The notes: a model not told the origin generated them from the sequence alone. Shown: positions 6,985 to 15,823, counted from the first letter of the stretch. The stretch is 26,743 nt of DNA from JAWVZU01 sp033722075 (GCA_033722075.1 JAWVZU010000016.1:1-26743), one strand, 5' to 3'. A program made the numbers and translations.

Positions 6985-9231
6985 ATGATGACAAGGATTG
7001 TCAGCGGCTTCGTGACGGGCATCATGGTTGCGGCGTGGCTGGACCAACCCGCCGCTCTGGTGGCATGGACGGTCCTGTTCGCCTGGTCCCTGTGGCGCCG
7101 TTCGGCATGGCCCGTGGCGGCCGCCCTGGCGGGCTGCGCCTGGTTCTGGTGGCAGGTCGCGGAGTATCGCACCCTGGCATCTCAGGTGGACGGCGAACTC
7201 GACCTCCTGGGACGGGTGGCCTCCTTGCCCCGGGAGTCGGAGAACCGGCTGCGCTTCGAGTTCGTCGTCGCAGGCGCGGGGCAGCCGCTGGAGCGTGCCC
7301 GGTTGAACCTGACCTGGCTGGAACCCGCTCACTCGCTGTCCCCGGGCCAATACCTCAGGCTCGCGGTGCGCGCTCGACCGGTGGTCGGTCTGGCGAATCC
7401 GGACCAGTTCGACTTTGAAACCTGGGCCTTCTCACGGGGCATCCACGGCACCGGCTATGTCCGGGCGCTGCAGCCGCTGGATGCGCTACCCACGGCGGCG
7501 CCCCTGGACCGGCTCAGGGCTCGAATTTCGACGGAACTGGCGCGACATGTCGATCCCGGGCCGGCCCGGCGGCTGCTCCCTGCGCTGGCAGTGGCGGATC
7601 GCCGGGGCCTCAACGAAGACGACTGGGCAGTCTTCCGGGCCACGGGCACCAGCCACCTGCTGGCCATTTCCGGGCTGCACGTCGGCCTTTGCGCAGGGCT
7701 CGGATTTCTCCTTGGGCGTTGCCTTTGGCGAGCCTGCCCGGGGCTGGCCCCGCGCCGTTCGGTCTCTCTGATCCCGGCGCTGCTGGCGGCGGCCCTCTAT
7801 GCGGCACTCGCGGGCTTTTCCGTGCCGACGGTCCGGGCACTGGTCATGTTCTCGGCGGTTGCGGCCTTCTGGTGGTTTCGCAGCCCCGTCAGTCTCGCGA
7901 AGGGCCTGATCTTCGCCGCCGGCCTGCTGCTGGTGGTGCGCGTGGAGGCGGTGGCGGATTCCGGGTTCTGGCTGTCTTTCGGCGCCGTCGCAGCGCTGGC
8001 CCTGGGGTTGCACGGCCGGGCGCGGGGTGGCCGGAGGCACCTTTTCCGGGCGCAATTCGTGGTCTGTATCGGGTTGCTGCCACTGACGGCCCAGTTCGGT
8101 CTCGGCCAGAGCTGGGTCGCGCCCCTGGTCAATCTCGTGGCCATTCCCTGGCTGGCCTTTCTTGTGGTTCCGCCGCTGCTGTGCGCGGCGCTGCTGGTGC
8201 TTTCCCATCCGGGCATCGCCGCGTGGCCCCTCGATCTCGCTGCCCTGTGTATCGACGGTCTGTATCGGATCCTCGCCGCGACAGCTGAACTGGCGCCGCC
8301 CTTCGCCCTGGGAAGCGACACGTCGCTGTGGCTGTTGATGGGCGCCGGCTTGTTGCTGCTGCCGCCGGGACTACCCGGGCGCTGGCTGGGCATTCTTGCC
8401 CTGCTTGCCGGTTTCCTGCGGGGTCCTGACAGACCGCCGGCCGGCGCCATCGATCTTCATGTCCTGGACGTCGGCCAGGGCCTGGCCTTGATCCTCACGA
8501 CCCGTCAGCATGTGCTGCTTTATGACGCGGGTCCGCGAAGTCGTTTCGGCTGGGATGCCGGCGAGAGCATCGTCGCGCCCTTCCTGGAAAGGCGCGGATG
8601 GCAGGAACTGGACCTCGCGATCCTCAGTCACGGGGACCTGGACCACGCCGGCGGTTTCGAGGCGGTGCGCGAACGGATCGACGTCGCCCGGACGTTATCC
8701 AGCGTGAGCGGTCCGCATCTCGAGCCCTGCCGTGCCGGACAGCAGTGGGACTGGGACGGCGTGGTGTTCCGCGTCCTCCATCCGGGGCCCGGCCTGCCGT
8801 ACCTGGGCAACGACAGCTCCTGTGTCCTGCTCGTCTCCGCAGGCGCCGGACAATTCCTGCTTCCGGGGGATGCCACCGAGGTGATCGAAGCGCGGCTGCT
8901 GGATGATCTGGGAAGGTTGCAGGGGCTGATCGCGGGACACCACGGGAGCCGGAGTTCGAGTTCACCCGGCTTCGTCGCCCGGACTCAGCCCCGGTGGGTG
9001 GTCTTCTCGGCCGGTCGCGACAACCGTTACGGTATGCCCCATGCCGATGTGCTCGGACGCTTCGCGGAAAGCCGGCGGCTGCACACCGGATACTGCGGAT
9101 ATCTCCACCTGCGGATGAATGAGAAGGGCATCCGGTTGCTGTCCTTCGAGCGGAGAAAGCGGCATCGCCCGTGGCATCCGCGCGTTCAAGACGCTGCTGG
9201 CGAAAATCAGTATGATTGCGGCGAACGCTGA
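6985..9231 (+). CDS. comEC: ComEC/Rec2 family DNA-uptake channel protein
   Basis: The 748-residue product has the three-part ComEC layout: an N-terminal membrane and DUF4131-like region (about 1-190), a central multi-helix Competence domain with the hallmark HLLAISGLHVG near residues 228-238, and a C-terminal metallo-beta-lactamase-like domain starting near HVLDVGQGLALIL. In that last domain SHGDLDHAGG (about 548-557) carries the metal-site pattern and GHHGSRSS (about 650) the later histidines. ComEC transports single-stranded DNA through the inner membrane during transformation; the C-terminal domain is thought to act as a nuclease. The ATG at 6985 is followed by a second ATG at 6988. In Pseudomonas the gene also lies between the lol genes and exbBD. 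The last 25 residues are basic and low in conservation. Confidence 0.94.
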   Translation: MMTRIVSGFVTGIMVAAWLDQPAALVAWTVLFAWSLWRRSAWPVAAALAGCAWFWWQVAEYRTLASQVDGELDLLGRVASLPRESENRLRFEFVVAGAGQPLERARLNLTWLEPAHSLSPGQYLRLAVRARPVVGLANPDQFDFETWAFSRGIHGTGYVRALQPLDALPTAAPLDRLRARISTELARHVDPGPARRLLPALAVADRRGLNEDDWAVFRATGTSHLLAISGLHVGLCAGLGFLLGRCLWRACPGLAPRRSVSLIPALLAAALYAALAGFSVPTVRALVMFSAVAAFWWFRSPVSLAKGLIFAAGLLLVVRVEAVADSGFWLSFGAVAALALGLHGRARGGRRHLFRAQFVVCIGLLPLTAQFGLGQSWVAPLVNLVAIPWLAFLVVPPLLCAALLVLSHPGIAAWPLDLAALCIDGLYRILAATAELAPPFALGSDTSLWLLMGAGLLLLPPGLPGRWLGILALLAGFLRGPDRPPAGAIDLHVLDVGQGLALILTTRQHVLLYDAGPRSRFGWDAGESIVAPFLERRGWQELDLAILSHGDLDHAGGFEAVRERIDVARTLSSVSGPHLEPCRAGQQWDWDGVVFRVLHPGPGLPYLGNDSSCVLLVSAGAGQFLLPGDATEVIEARLLDDLGRLQGLIAGHHGSRSSSSPGFVARTQPRWVVFSAGRDNRYGMPHADVLGRFAESRRLHTGYCGYLHLRMNEKGIRLLSFERRKRHRPWHPRVQDAAGENQYDCGER

Positions 9232-9256
9232 CAGCTGAAACAAGCAGGAGTGACCT

Positions 9257-9895
9257 TTGCTGGAATTCGTAATTGCCGGTGGCTGGTTGATGGCCCCGAT
9301 TCTGCTGTGCTCCGCGATCGCCCTGGGAATCGTGCTCGAGCGCGGCTGGACGCTGCGCGAATCCAACGTGATTCCCCCGGAACTGGGCGAGCAGGTGCGT
9401 AGCTGGGCGGTCAGCCGCAAACTGGACGACGAACACATCCAGGCCCTGGCCCGAAACTCGCCCCTGGGGCGAGTCCTCGCCGCAGCCCTGCGCAATCGGT
9501 CCCGATCGCGCGAGATCATCAAGGAGGCGGTCGAGGATACGGGACGGCATGTCATTCACGAGTTGGAGCGTTATCTCAATGCGCTCGGCACCATCGCCGG
9601 CATCACCCCGCTGCTCGGTCTGCTGGGCACGGTCATCGGGATGATCAAGGTCTTCAGCGCCATCATGACCTACGGGGTGGGTGACGCGAACGCCCTGGCG
9701 GGTGGCATCTCCCAGGCGCTGATCACCACGGCGGCAGGTCTGAGCGTGGCCATTCCGGCCTTCTTCTTCTACCGCTACTTCCAGGGCCGGGTCGAGCGCC
9801 TCGTGGTGGAGATGGAGCAGCAGGCCATTGCCCTGATCGACACCATCGACCTGGGGGTGAAGGCCGGGGTGAGACCGCTCCGGAGTTCCGCGTGA
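9257..9895 (+). CDS. exbB: ExbB/TolQ-type proton channel subunit
   Basis: The 212-residue membrane protein has three hydrophobic helices at about residues 10-28, 112-135 and 155-175. The second and third carry the family's conserved stretches LLGLLGTVIGMI and ISQALITTAAGLSVAIPA. It belongs to the MotA/TolQ/ExbB family and would form a proton-driven stator with the ExbD-like product of the next gene. The start is a TTG at 9257, supported by AGGAG 7 bases upstream. It overlaps exbD by 4 bases (GTGA). In this operon the pair sits between comEC and msbA/lpxK, the same place as exbB2/exbD2 of Pseudomonas aeruginosa. No TonB gene is in view, so its energy-transfer partner is unknown. Confidence 0.93.
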   Translation: MLEFVIAGGWLMAPILLCSAIALGIVLERGWTLRESNVIPPELGEQVRSWAVSRKLDDEHIQALARNSPLGRVLAAALRNRSRSREIIKEAVEDTGRHVIHELERYLNALGTIAGITPLLGLLGTVIGMIKVFSAIMTYGVGDANALAGGISQALITTAAGLSVAIPAFFFYRYFQGRVERLVVEMEQQAIALIDTIDLGVKAGVRPLRSSA

Positions 9896-10311
9896 AATTG
9901 CGCGAGAAGGCCCGGGACATCCAGGGCGAGATCAATCTCACGCCCCTGATCGATGTGGTCTTCCTGTTGCTGATCTTCTTCATGGTGACGACGACCTTCG
10001 AGCGTCATGCGCGGCTGAAGATCGAACTGCCGGAAGCCACGGAGGATGCCGTCCAGAAGCCTTCGGAGCCGATCGAGATCGCGATTACCGACAAGGGCCG
10101 TTTCTTCGTGAACAACAGCGAGGTGGTGAACAACAAGGTGACCACGGTACGCGAAGCGATCGAGCGCATTGCCGGGGAGGACCGCGACCAGCCGATCACC
10201 ATCCGGGCTGACGCAAACACGCCCCACCAGCACGTTGTGACGGCGATGGATGCGGTCAGTCAGCTCGGCTTCGTCAACGTTTCGATCGCGACGACGCCCG
10301 GATCGGGCTGA
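9892..10311 (+). CDS. exbD: ExbD/TolR-type proton channel subunit
   Basis: The 139-residue product has a short cytoplasmic N-terminus, a single membrane helix containing LIDVVFLLLIFFM (residues 19-31) and a periplasmic domain. Asp21 in this helix matches the conserved proton-carrying aspartate of ExbD/TolR. The start GTG at 9892 overlaps the exbB stop as GTGA, and the TGA stop overlaps the ATG of msbA by one base, so translation along exbB-exbD-msbA is likely coupled. Confidence 0.94.
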   Translation: MKLREKARDIQGEINLTPLIDVVFLLLIFFMVTTTFERHARLKIELPEATEDAVQKPSEPIEIAITDKGRFFVNNSEVVNNKVTTVREAIERIAGEDRDQPITIRADANTPHQHVVTAMDAVSQLGFVNVSIATTPGSG

Positions 10312-12092
10312 TGTCTGAGGGCGCGACGCCGACGATCCCGGTCGATCGGGCCTGGCCGATCTATGCACGGCTGCTGCGCTATACCCGGGCCTACTGGCCG
10401 GTGCTCCTGCTGGCCATGCTGGGAATGCTGGCCGACGCCGGAGCGACAGCCGGCTTCACGGCGCTCCTGAAACCGCTGCTGGACGATGCGCTGCTCGCAG
10501 GAAAGAGCGACGTCATCCGCCAGATGCCCTACTGGGTTGCGCTCGTATTCCTGGTCCGCGGTCTCGGGGGGTTCGTCGCCGAATACGCCATGTCCGCCGT
10601 GGGGCGCAGCGTCATCCGGGATCTTCGCCAGCAGCTCTTCGACCAGTACCTGCGCTTGCCCGCCGCGTTTTACGACCGGCACTCGACGGGACAGCTGATC
10701 GCCCGCCTGACCTACAACATCGAACAGGTCGCGGAGGCGAGTACGAACGCCATCACCGTGGTCGTCAAGGACTCGCTCTACGTCGTGTTTCTGGTCGGCG
10801 TGATGTTCCTGCAGAGCGTGAAGCTCACCCTGGCCACCTTGCTGATCGGGCCGGTGATCGCGCTTTTCATCAGCTACATCAGCCGCCGCTTTCGCCGCCT
10901 GAGCCGCAAGATCCAGGACTCGGTGAGCGACGTTTCCCATCGCGCCGGGGAGATCGTCGCCGGACATCGCGAGGTGAAGATCTATGGAGGACAGGCCCAG
11001 GAAGAGGACGTGTTTGGCGAAATCAATGCCAACAACCGGCGCCAGCACCTCAAGCTGGTGGCGACGAAAGCGGCGAGCGCTTCGCTGATCCAGCTGCTTG
11101 CCGGGCTGGCGCTCGCCGTGATCGTCTATCTGGCCACCCTGGACAGCATGGAAGGCTCGGTGACTCCCGGCTCCTTCATCGCATTCATGACCGCCATGCT
11201 CGGCATCCTGCCGTCGCTGAAGAAGCTGACCAATGTGCACGTCATGATCCAGCGCGGCGTTGCGGCGGCCGAAAGCGTGTTCGTCATCATGGATCTTCCC
11301 AGCGAACGGGAGGATGGCGGCAAGCCGGTGGGCAAGGTGGACGGACGCCTTTCCTTTGACTCGGTCGGACTGGCCTATGCGGACGGCGAGCAGGTGTTGA
11401 GCGACATCAGCTTCGAGGCCCATCCGGGAACGGTCACGGCGATCGTTGGCCGCTCGGGCAGCGGAAAGACTTCGCTGGTGAGTCTTGTCACGCGGTTCTA
11501 TCCGACCTCGGCGGGGCGCATTCTCCTCGACGATCGGGATATAGCGGAATTCCGGCTGGCCGACTATCGCGATCGGATCGGCTACGTCGGCCAGGACGTT
11601 GTCCTGTTCGACGATACGGTCTCGCGGAATATTGCCTATGGACGGCTGGCGGGGGCGAGCGAGGAGGCAATCCGCGATGCCGCACGGCGGGCCAACGCGC
11701 TGGAGTTCATCGACCGGCTGCCGCAGGGTCTGCAGACCCGGATCGGCGAGAGCGGCATCCAGCTTTCCGGGGGACAGCGGCAACGGGTGGCCATTGCCCG
11801 GGCCATTCTCAAGGATGCACCGATCCTGATTCTGGACGAAGCCACTTCCGCTCTCGATACGGAATCCGAGCGGGCGATCCAGAAAGGACTGGAAGAGGTG
11901 ATGCGCAACAAGACGACCCTGGTGATTGCCCACCGCCTGTCCACGATCGAAAACGCCGACCAGGTGATCGTGCTGGACCAGGGGCGCCTGGTGGAGCAGG
12001 GCACCCACCGCGAGTTGCTGGAGCGGGACGGTCATTACGCTGCGCTGCACCGGATGCAGTTTCACGATCCGGTCGGAGCCGCAGACGATTGA
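10311..12092 (+). CDS. msbA: MsbA, lipid A / LPS flippase (ABC exporter)
   Basis: This 593-residue half-transporter has an N-terminal six-helix membrane domain (about 1-325) fused to an ATPase. Walker A is GRSGSGKT (380-387), the signature LSGGQ (485-489) and Walker B ILILDE (505-510), followed by the H-loop in VIAHRLS. MsbA flips core-lipid A to the outer face of the inner membrane. Assignment as MsbA rather than a generic exporter rests on length, the 'TGQLIARLTYNIEQVA' segment and position immediately before lpxK. The ATG overlaps the exbD stop by one base (TGATG). Confidence 0.95.
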   Translation: MSEGATPTIPVDRAWPIYARLLRYTRAYWPVLLLAMLGMLADAGATAGFTALLKPLLDDALLAGKSDVIRQMPYWVALVFLVRGLGGFVAEYAMSAVGRSVIRDLRQQLFDQYLRLPAAFYDRHSTGQLIARLTYNIEQVAEASTNAITVVVKDSLYVVFLVGVMFLQSVKLTLATLLIGPVIALFISYISRRFRRLSRKIQDSVSDVSHRAGEIVAGHREVKIYGGQAQEEDVFGEINANNRRQHLKLVATKAASASLIQLLAGLALAVIVYLATLDSMEGSVTPGSFIAFMTAMLGILPSLKKLTNVHVMIQRGVAAAESVFVIMDLPSEREDGGKPVGKVDGRLSFDSVGLAYADGEQVLSDISFEAHPGTVTAIVGRSGSGKTSLVSLVTRFYPTSAGRILLDDRDIAEFRLADYRDRIGYVGQDVVLFDDTVSRNIAYGRLAGASEEAIRDAARRANALEFIDRLPQGLQTRIGESGIQLSGGQRQRVAIARAILKDAPILILDEATSALDTESERAIQKGLEEVMRNKTTLVIAHRLSTIENADQVIVLDQGRLVEQGTHRELLERDGHYAALHRMQFHDPVGAADD

Positions 12093-12111
12093 TGCCCCGG
12101 ACCGGCGCCCC

Positions 12112-13119
12112 ATGTCTGCGCTAGAAGCCTATCTCAACGGCATCTGGTATGCGCCGGATCGCCGGCCACCGCTGATCCTGCTTCTCCTGAGTCGGGTATA
12201 CCGTTGGCTGATCGGTGTTCGGCAATGGCTGTATCGGATGGGCCTGCGGCGGAGTCACGGCTGCGGGCGACCTGTCGTGATCGTCGGGAACATCACGGTC
12301 GGCGGGAGCGGCAAGACGCCCCTGGTACTGTGGCTGGTGGATCGGGTTCGCGGGCTGGGTTTTCGCCCGGGGGTAATCAGCCGGGGCTACCGAGGCGTCG
12401 TCGGCAAAGGGCCGCATCGGGTTGTGGAAGGTGACTCTCCACGTCTCGTCGGCGACGAACCGCTGCTCATCGCCCGCCGGACCGGGGTGCCGGTGGCAGT
12501 AGGCAGCAACCGGGTTGCCTGTGCCCGTTTGCTCGCTCCGGACGTCGACCTGATCATCTCCGATGACGGCTTGCAGCACCTGGCCATGCAGCGGCACCTG
12601 GAGTTCGCGGCGCTGGACGGAAGTCGCGGCATCGGCAATGGCCGTTTGATTCCGGCCGGACCCTTGCGTGAGCCCATGGACCGCCTGAACCGGGTGGATA
12701 TGGTCCTGCGAAAGGGCCGGGATTGGGCGTTGCAGGGGGAGGACCTGGTCAACCTGCGCGATGCCGAGCGGCGGATCGAGCCGTCCGCACTGCAGGGTCG
12801 AGAGCGGGTCCACGCGGTGGCCGGGATCGCCAGGCCGGCCGGTTTCTTCGGCCAGTTGCAACCGCTGATCGGTCGGCCGCTTATCGAACATCCCTATCCT
12901 GATCATCACGCCTTCAGCGAGGACGAACTCGCGGAACTGGCCGGCGAATGTGTGGTGATGACCGAAAAAGACGCGGTAAAATGCGCCCCGTTTGCGGGGG
13001 AGGACTGGTGGGCCTTTCCGGTCGCCGCCGATCTGGATGGGCAGCTGACGGAGCGCATCGACGCGCTGCTGCGCCACATTCTCGAGACGGGAGCAACATG
13101 GAACGATTCTTCGTCATAA
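12112..13119 (+). CDS. lpxK: LpxK, tetraacyldisaccharide 4'-kinase
   Basis: The 335-residue kinase phosphorylates the 4' position of the tetraacyldisaccharide lipid A precursor at the inner-membrane surface. The P-loop region GNITVGGSGKTP is at residues 59-70, preceded by an amphipathic/hydrophobic N-terminal helix that anchors the enzyme. ISDDGLQH (about residue 147-154) and DHHAFSEDEL are typical LpxK segments. Length is close to the 328 residues of the E. coli enzyme. The gene starts 20 bases after msbA and its last 22 bases overlap the start of the kdsB fusion. In many gammaproteobacteria a small Trm112-like gene (ycaR) stands between lpxK and kdsB; the overlap here leaves no room for it. 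Confidence 0.95.
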   Translation: MSALEAYLNGIWYAPDRRPPLILLLLSRVYRWLIGVRQWLYRMGLRRSHGCGRPVVIVGNITVGGSGKTPLVLWLVDRVRGLGFRPGVISRGYRGVVGKGPHRVVEGDSPRLVGDEPLLIARRTGVPVAVGSNRVACARLLAPDVDLIISDDGLQHLAMQRHLEFAALDGSRGIGNGRLIPAGPLREPMDRLNRVDMVLRKGRDWALQGEDLVNLRDAERRIEPSALQGRERVHAVAGIARPAGFFGQLQPLIGRPLIEHPYPDHHAFSEDELAELAGECVVMTEKDAVKCAPFAGEDWWAFPVAADLDGQLTERIDALLRHILETGATWNDSSS

Positions 13120-14336
13120 TTCCTGCGCGCTACGCGAGCGAGCGGTTTCCGGGCAAGGTGATCGCCCCGGTCGCGGGAAGACCATTGATCCAGCATGCCT
13201 ACGAAGCTGCCCGCGGGTCCGGGGCAGAGCAGGTGTGGGTGGCCACTGATGACGATCGGGTGGCCCAGGTCTGCGACGAATTCGACGCAAGCTCGATCAT
13301 GACCGGTCGGCACAATTCGGGGAGCGACCGGATTGCCGAGGCTGCCGCGCAGCTGAAGCTGCCCGACGATGCGATCATCGTCAATCTGCAGGGAGATGAG
13401 CCGCTGACGCCGCCGGCGGCGATCAGGCAGGCGGCAGAAGCGATAGCGAACAATCCCGATGCCCAGGTTGCCACGCTGTGCGCGCCGATCCGTTCCGCCG
13501 AGGCGCTTCACGATCCCAACGTGGTCAAGGTGGTCACCGACAGCAACCGGCGGGCGCTTTATTTTTCGCGGGCCCCGATTCCCTATCATCGCGACTATTT
13601 CAGCCAGAACCGAGCCGAACTCCCGCCGGATACCGAGTACCTTCGTCACATCGGCATCTACGCCTATCGCAACGGCTTCCTGCAGCATTTCTGCAGCCAA
13701 ACCCCCTGTGCAAGCGAGCGTAGCGAAAAGCTGGAACAGCTCAGGGCCCTGGACATGGGTGCGAGGATCGTCGTGGCCCGCTGCCGGGAAGGCATTCCCC
13801 AGGGGGTCGACGTGCCGGAGGATGTGGCCCGGGTGGAGGCCCTGCTTCGTGAGCAACCGGATCAGATCCGGGTGCTGTTCGTCTGCATGGGGAATATCTG
13901 CCGCTCGCCGACGGCTCAGGGCGTGGCCGAAGCGATGGCGCTTGAGGGTGCCCTGCGGAACCGGTTCGAATTCGACTCGGCCGGCACCCATGCGTACCAC
14001 GTGGGTGAGCCCCCCGATCCTCGCTCCCAGCGGGCCGCCCGCCGGCGGGGCATCGATCTGAGTCGCCAGCGCGCCCGGCGCGTTTCGTCGGCCGATTTCA
14101 TGGCCTTCGACTACATCATCGCGATGGACGAGCGCAATTATCAGGCCCTCCGGGAGCTGCAGCCCGACACGCCGCGCGCCCGGCTGCACAAGATGCTGGA
14201 ATTCAGCAGCCTGGACGTTGCCGAAGACGTGCCCGATCCCTATCCCGGTGGCGAGCATGGATTTGAGCAGGTCCTTGATTTGCTGGAGAATGCGATCCAG
14301 GGGTTGTTCACCCACTTGGAGAAAGGGGAATCATGA
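13098..14336 (+). CDS. kdsB: Fusion of KdsB (CMP-Kdo synthetase) with low-molecular-weight protein tyrosine phosphatase
   Basis: One uninterrupted frame of 412 residues encodes two full-length enzymes. Residues 1-250 are KdsB, which activates Kdo with CTP for LPS inner-core synthesis: IPARYASERFPGK (8-20), NLQGDEP (96-102), YFSRAPIP (155-162), HIGIYAYR, EKLEQLRALD and GVDVPED (236-242) are all present. Residues 256-412 form a complete low-molecular-weight tyrosine phosphatase: the CX5R catalytic loop CMGNICR is at 263-269 and the general acid Asp380 is in DPYPGG. There is no stop codon between them and almost no linker. The ATG at 13098 has no strong ribosome site and overlaps lpxK by 22 bases; the stop overlaps the next ATG as ATGA. 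In P. aeruginosa the two activities are separate neighbouring genes, so fusion of adjacent genes is the simplest origin; an assembly error removing a stop is the alternative. Confidence 0.92.
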   Translation: MERFFVIIPARYASERFPGKVIAPVAGRPLIQHAYEAARGSGAEQVWVATDDDRVAQVCDEFDASSIMTGRHNSGSDRIAEAAAQLKLPDDAIIVNLQGDEPLTPPAAIRQAAEAIANNPDAQVATLCAPIRSAEALHDPNVVKVVTDSNRRALYFSRAPIPYHRDYFSQNRAELPPDTEYLRHIGIYAYRNGFLQHFCSQTPCASERSEKLEQLRALDMGARIVVARCREGIPQGVDVPEDVARVEALLREQPDQIRVLFVCMGNICRSPTAQGVAEAMALEGALRNRFEFDSAGTHAYHVGEPPDPRSQRAARRRGIDLSRQRARRVSSADFMAFDYIIAMDERNYQALRELQPDTPRARLHKMLEFSSLDVAEDVPDPYPGGEHGFEQVLDLLENAIQGLFTHLEKGES

Positions 14337-15769
14337 GCGAAGGCAAGGCGTATCTCCCGGATTCGCTCGACTGGATCAATATCGACCTCCCACCGAGCCT
14401 CAGCGAGAGCCGCGGCAAGGTCGTCCTGCTGTTTTTCTGGACCTATTCGAATATCCAGTCTCTGAACATGCTGCCCGTCCTGCGGGATCTCGAGAACGAA
14501 CATGAGAACGGCGTGGTCGTTCTCGGCATCCATTGCGCCAAATTCACCCACGAGGAAAACCCGCGAAACGTGATCAAGGCGATCAACCGGCACTATGTTC
14601 GGTTCCCGGTCGCCTGCGATCCCGATTACGAGGCCTGGCAGGCCTATGGCATCGAGGGTTGGCCATCCGTGGTGGTCATTGACGCGGAAGGCGAGCTCCG
14701 AAAGATCTTTCAGGGCGACGACCAGGTGAGTGAGTTGGACGAACTGGTCGGTTTGCTGCTCCAGGAAGCGGCCGACAAGGACATCCGAAACTACGGACGC
14801 GTCGGGCCGGCGCGGCGCCCGGAGACGGCGAGCATCCTTAAGTTTCCGACGGCAGTGGTCGAAGCGCGTGGATTGATCTACGTCAGTGATGCGGGCAACA
14901 ACCGGATCCTCGAACTGACCAAGAACGGCCGCATCCAGCGGGTATTCGGATCGGGAAACCCCGGCTTCTGGGACGGTGTGCTGGCCAACTGCGGCTTCAG
15001 CGTGCCCCGCGGGCTGGCTTACGCCGACAACCACCTGTATGTGGCCGACACGAACAACCACGCGATCCGCCGGATCAACCTGTTCAACGGTGAGGTCGAG
15101 ACCATTCTCGGCAACGGCAAGCCGGGGATCCCGGAAATGACCCGCTCGACGCGCAAGCTCCGCGAAGTCGGGCTGATGATGCCGGTCGGCTTGGCCTGCA
15201 ATGGACCGAAGCTTTACATCAGCGCCGCCGGAATGAGCCAGATCTGGTGCCTGGATCTCGGCGAAGGAACCGTCGGCTGGTTGACGGGCACGGGCCAACC
15301 CGGCGTCATCGACGGCGAAGCGGTGGCGGCTGGTTTCGTCCAGCCCCTGGGCCTGGCGGTCGGTGAGGGGATCCTGATGGTGGCTGATGCCGACGGGTCG
15401 GCCATTCGCGAAGTTCGGATCGGAACCGGGCACGTCGGTACGAGGATCGGCAACCATGCCTTCGATTTCGGGCTGGAGGACGGTGCCGCCCGGAGCGCGC
15501 GCCTGCAATATCCGATGGACGTGGCGATCCGGGGCCGGGCCAACGAGGTCTACATAGCCGACAGCTTCAACAACAAGATTCGCATGATGGACCTGGAGTC
15601 GGGCCAGTTGAGCACGCCGGAACTGGAGTATTCGTTCGAGGAACCGGCGGGCATGATGATTGCCGGCAACACGCTCTGGGTAGCCAACACCAACGCCCAC
15701 GAGATCGTGCAGGTGGATCTGGTCACTCGCGCCTGCGAGGTCCTGGAGATCGAGGAAGCCATTTCCTGA
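14333..15769 (+). CDS. NHLRC2-like protein: thioredoxin-fold domain plus NHL-repeat propeller, redox cysteines absent
   Basis: The 478-residue protein begins with a thioredoxin-like domain (about 15-145) and continues with NHL-type beta-propeller repeats (about 165-470), recognisable by repeated segments such as IYVSDAGNNRI, LYVADTNNHAI and VYIADSFNNKI. This two-domain order is that of NHLRC2. In relatives the redox site reads like CCINC; here the corresponding loop is SNIQS (residues 39-43), with Ser at both outer Cys positions, while the following cis-Pro segment GWPSVVVID (109-117) is kept. Disulfide exchange is therefore unlikely, and a binding or scaffold role is more plausible. No signal peptide is seen, suggesting a cytoplasmic protein. 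Its ATG overlaps the stop of the KdsB-phosphatase fusion by 4 bases (ATGA). Biological role unknown. Confidence 0.85.
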   Translation: MSEGKAYLPDSLDWINIDLPPSLSESRGKVVLLFFWTYSNIQSLNMLPVLRDLENEHENGVVVLGIHCAKFTHEENPRNVIKAINRHYVRFPVACDPDYEAWQAYGIEGWPSVVVIDAEGELRKIFQGDDQVSELDELVGLLLQEAADKDIRNYGRVGPARRPETASILKFPTAVVEARGLIYVSDAGNNRILELTKNGRIQRVFGSGNPGFWDGVLANCGFSVPRGLAYADNHLYVADTNNHAIRRINLFNGEVETILGNGKPGIPEMTRSTRKLREVGLMMPVGLACNGPKLYISAAGMSQIWCLDLGEGTVGWLTGTGQPGVIDGEAVAAGFVQPLGLAVGEGILMVADADGSAIREVRIGTGHVGTRIGNHAFDFGLEDGAARSARLQYPMDVAIRGRANEVYIADSFNNKIRMMDLESGQLSTPELEYSFEEPAGMMIAGNTLWVANTNAHEIVQVDLVTRACEVLEIEEAIS

Positions 15770-15780
15770 CCACTGCCTCG

Positions 15781-15801
15781 GCCGGTTTGAACCGAACCGG
15801 C
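15781..15801 (+). repeat. Inverted repeat between the NHL gene and uvrC
   Basis: GCCGGTT (15781-15787) and AACCGGC (15795-15801) form perfect 7-base arms around a 7-base loop. It lies 12 bases after the NHL gene's stop and 22 bases before the uvrC ATG. There is no T tract, so a classical intrinsic terminator is not supported; a Rho-dependent end, RNA processing hairpin or protein-binding dyad is possible. Confidence 0.45.
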
Positions 15802-15823
15802 GCGTGCCCCATATCCTGTGCCC

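Noticed and set aside
10260..12113. Minus-strand frame of about 617 codons opposite msbA
   Set aside because: It is a compositional shadow of msbA without recognisable domains or a ribosome binding site.
12948..13097. Upstream extension of the kdsB fusion frame
   Set aside because: KdsB begins at MERFFVIIPAR; the extra 50 codons lie within lpxK and are Gly/Arg-rich.
15781..15801. Intrinsic terminator after the NHL gene
   Set aside because: The stem is only 7 bases with no T tract, so it is reported only as an inverted repeat.
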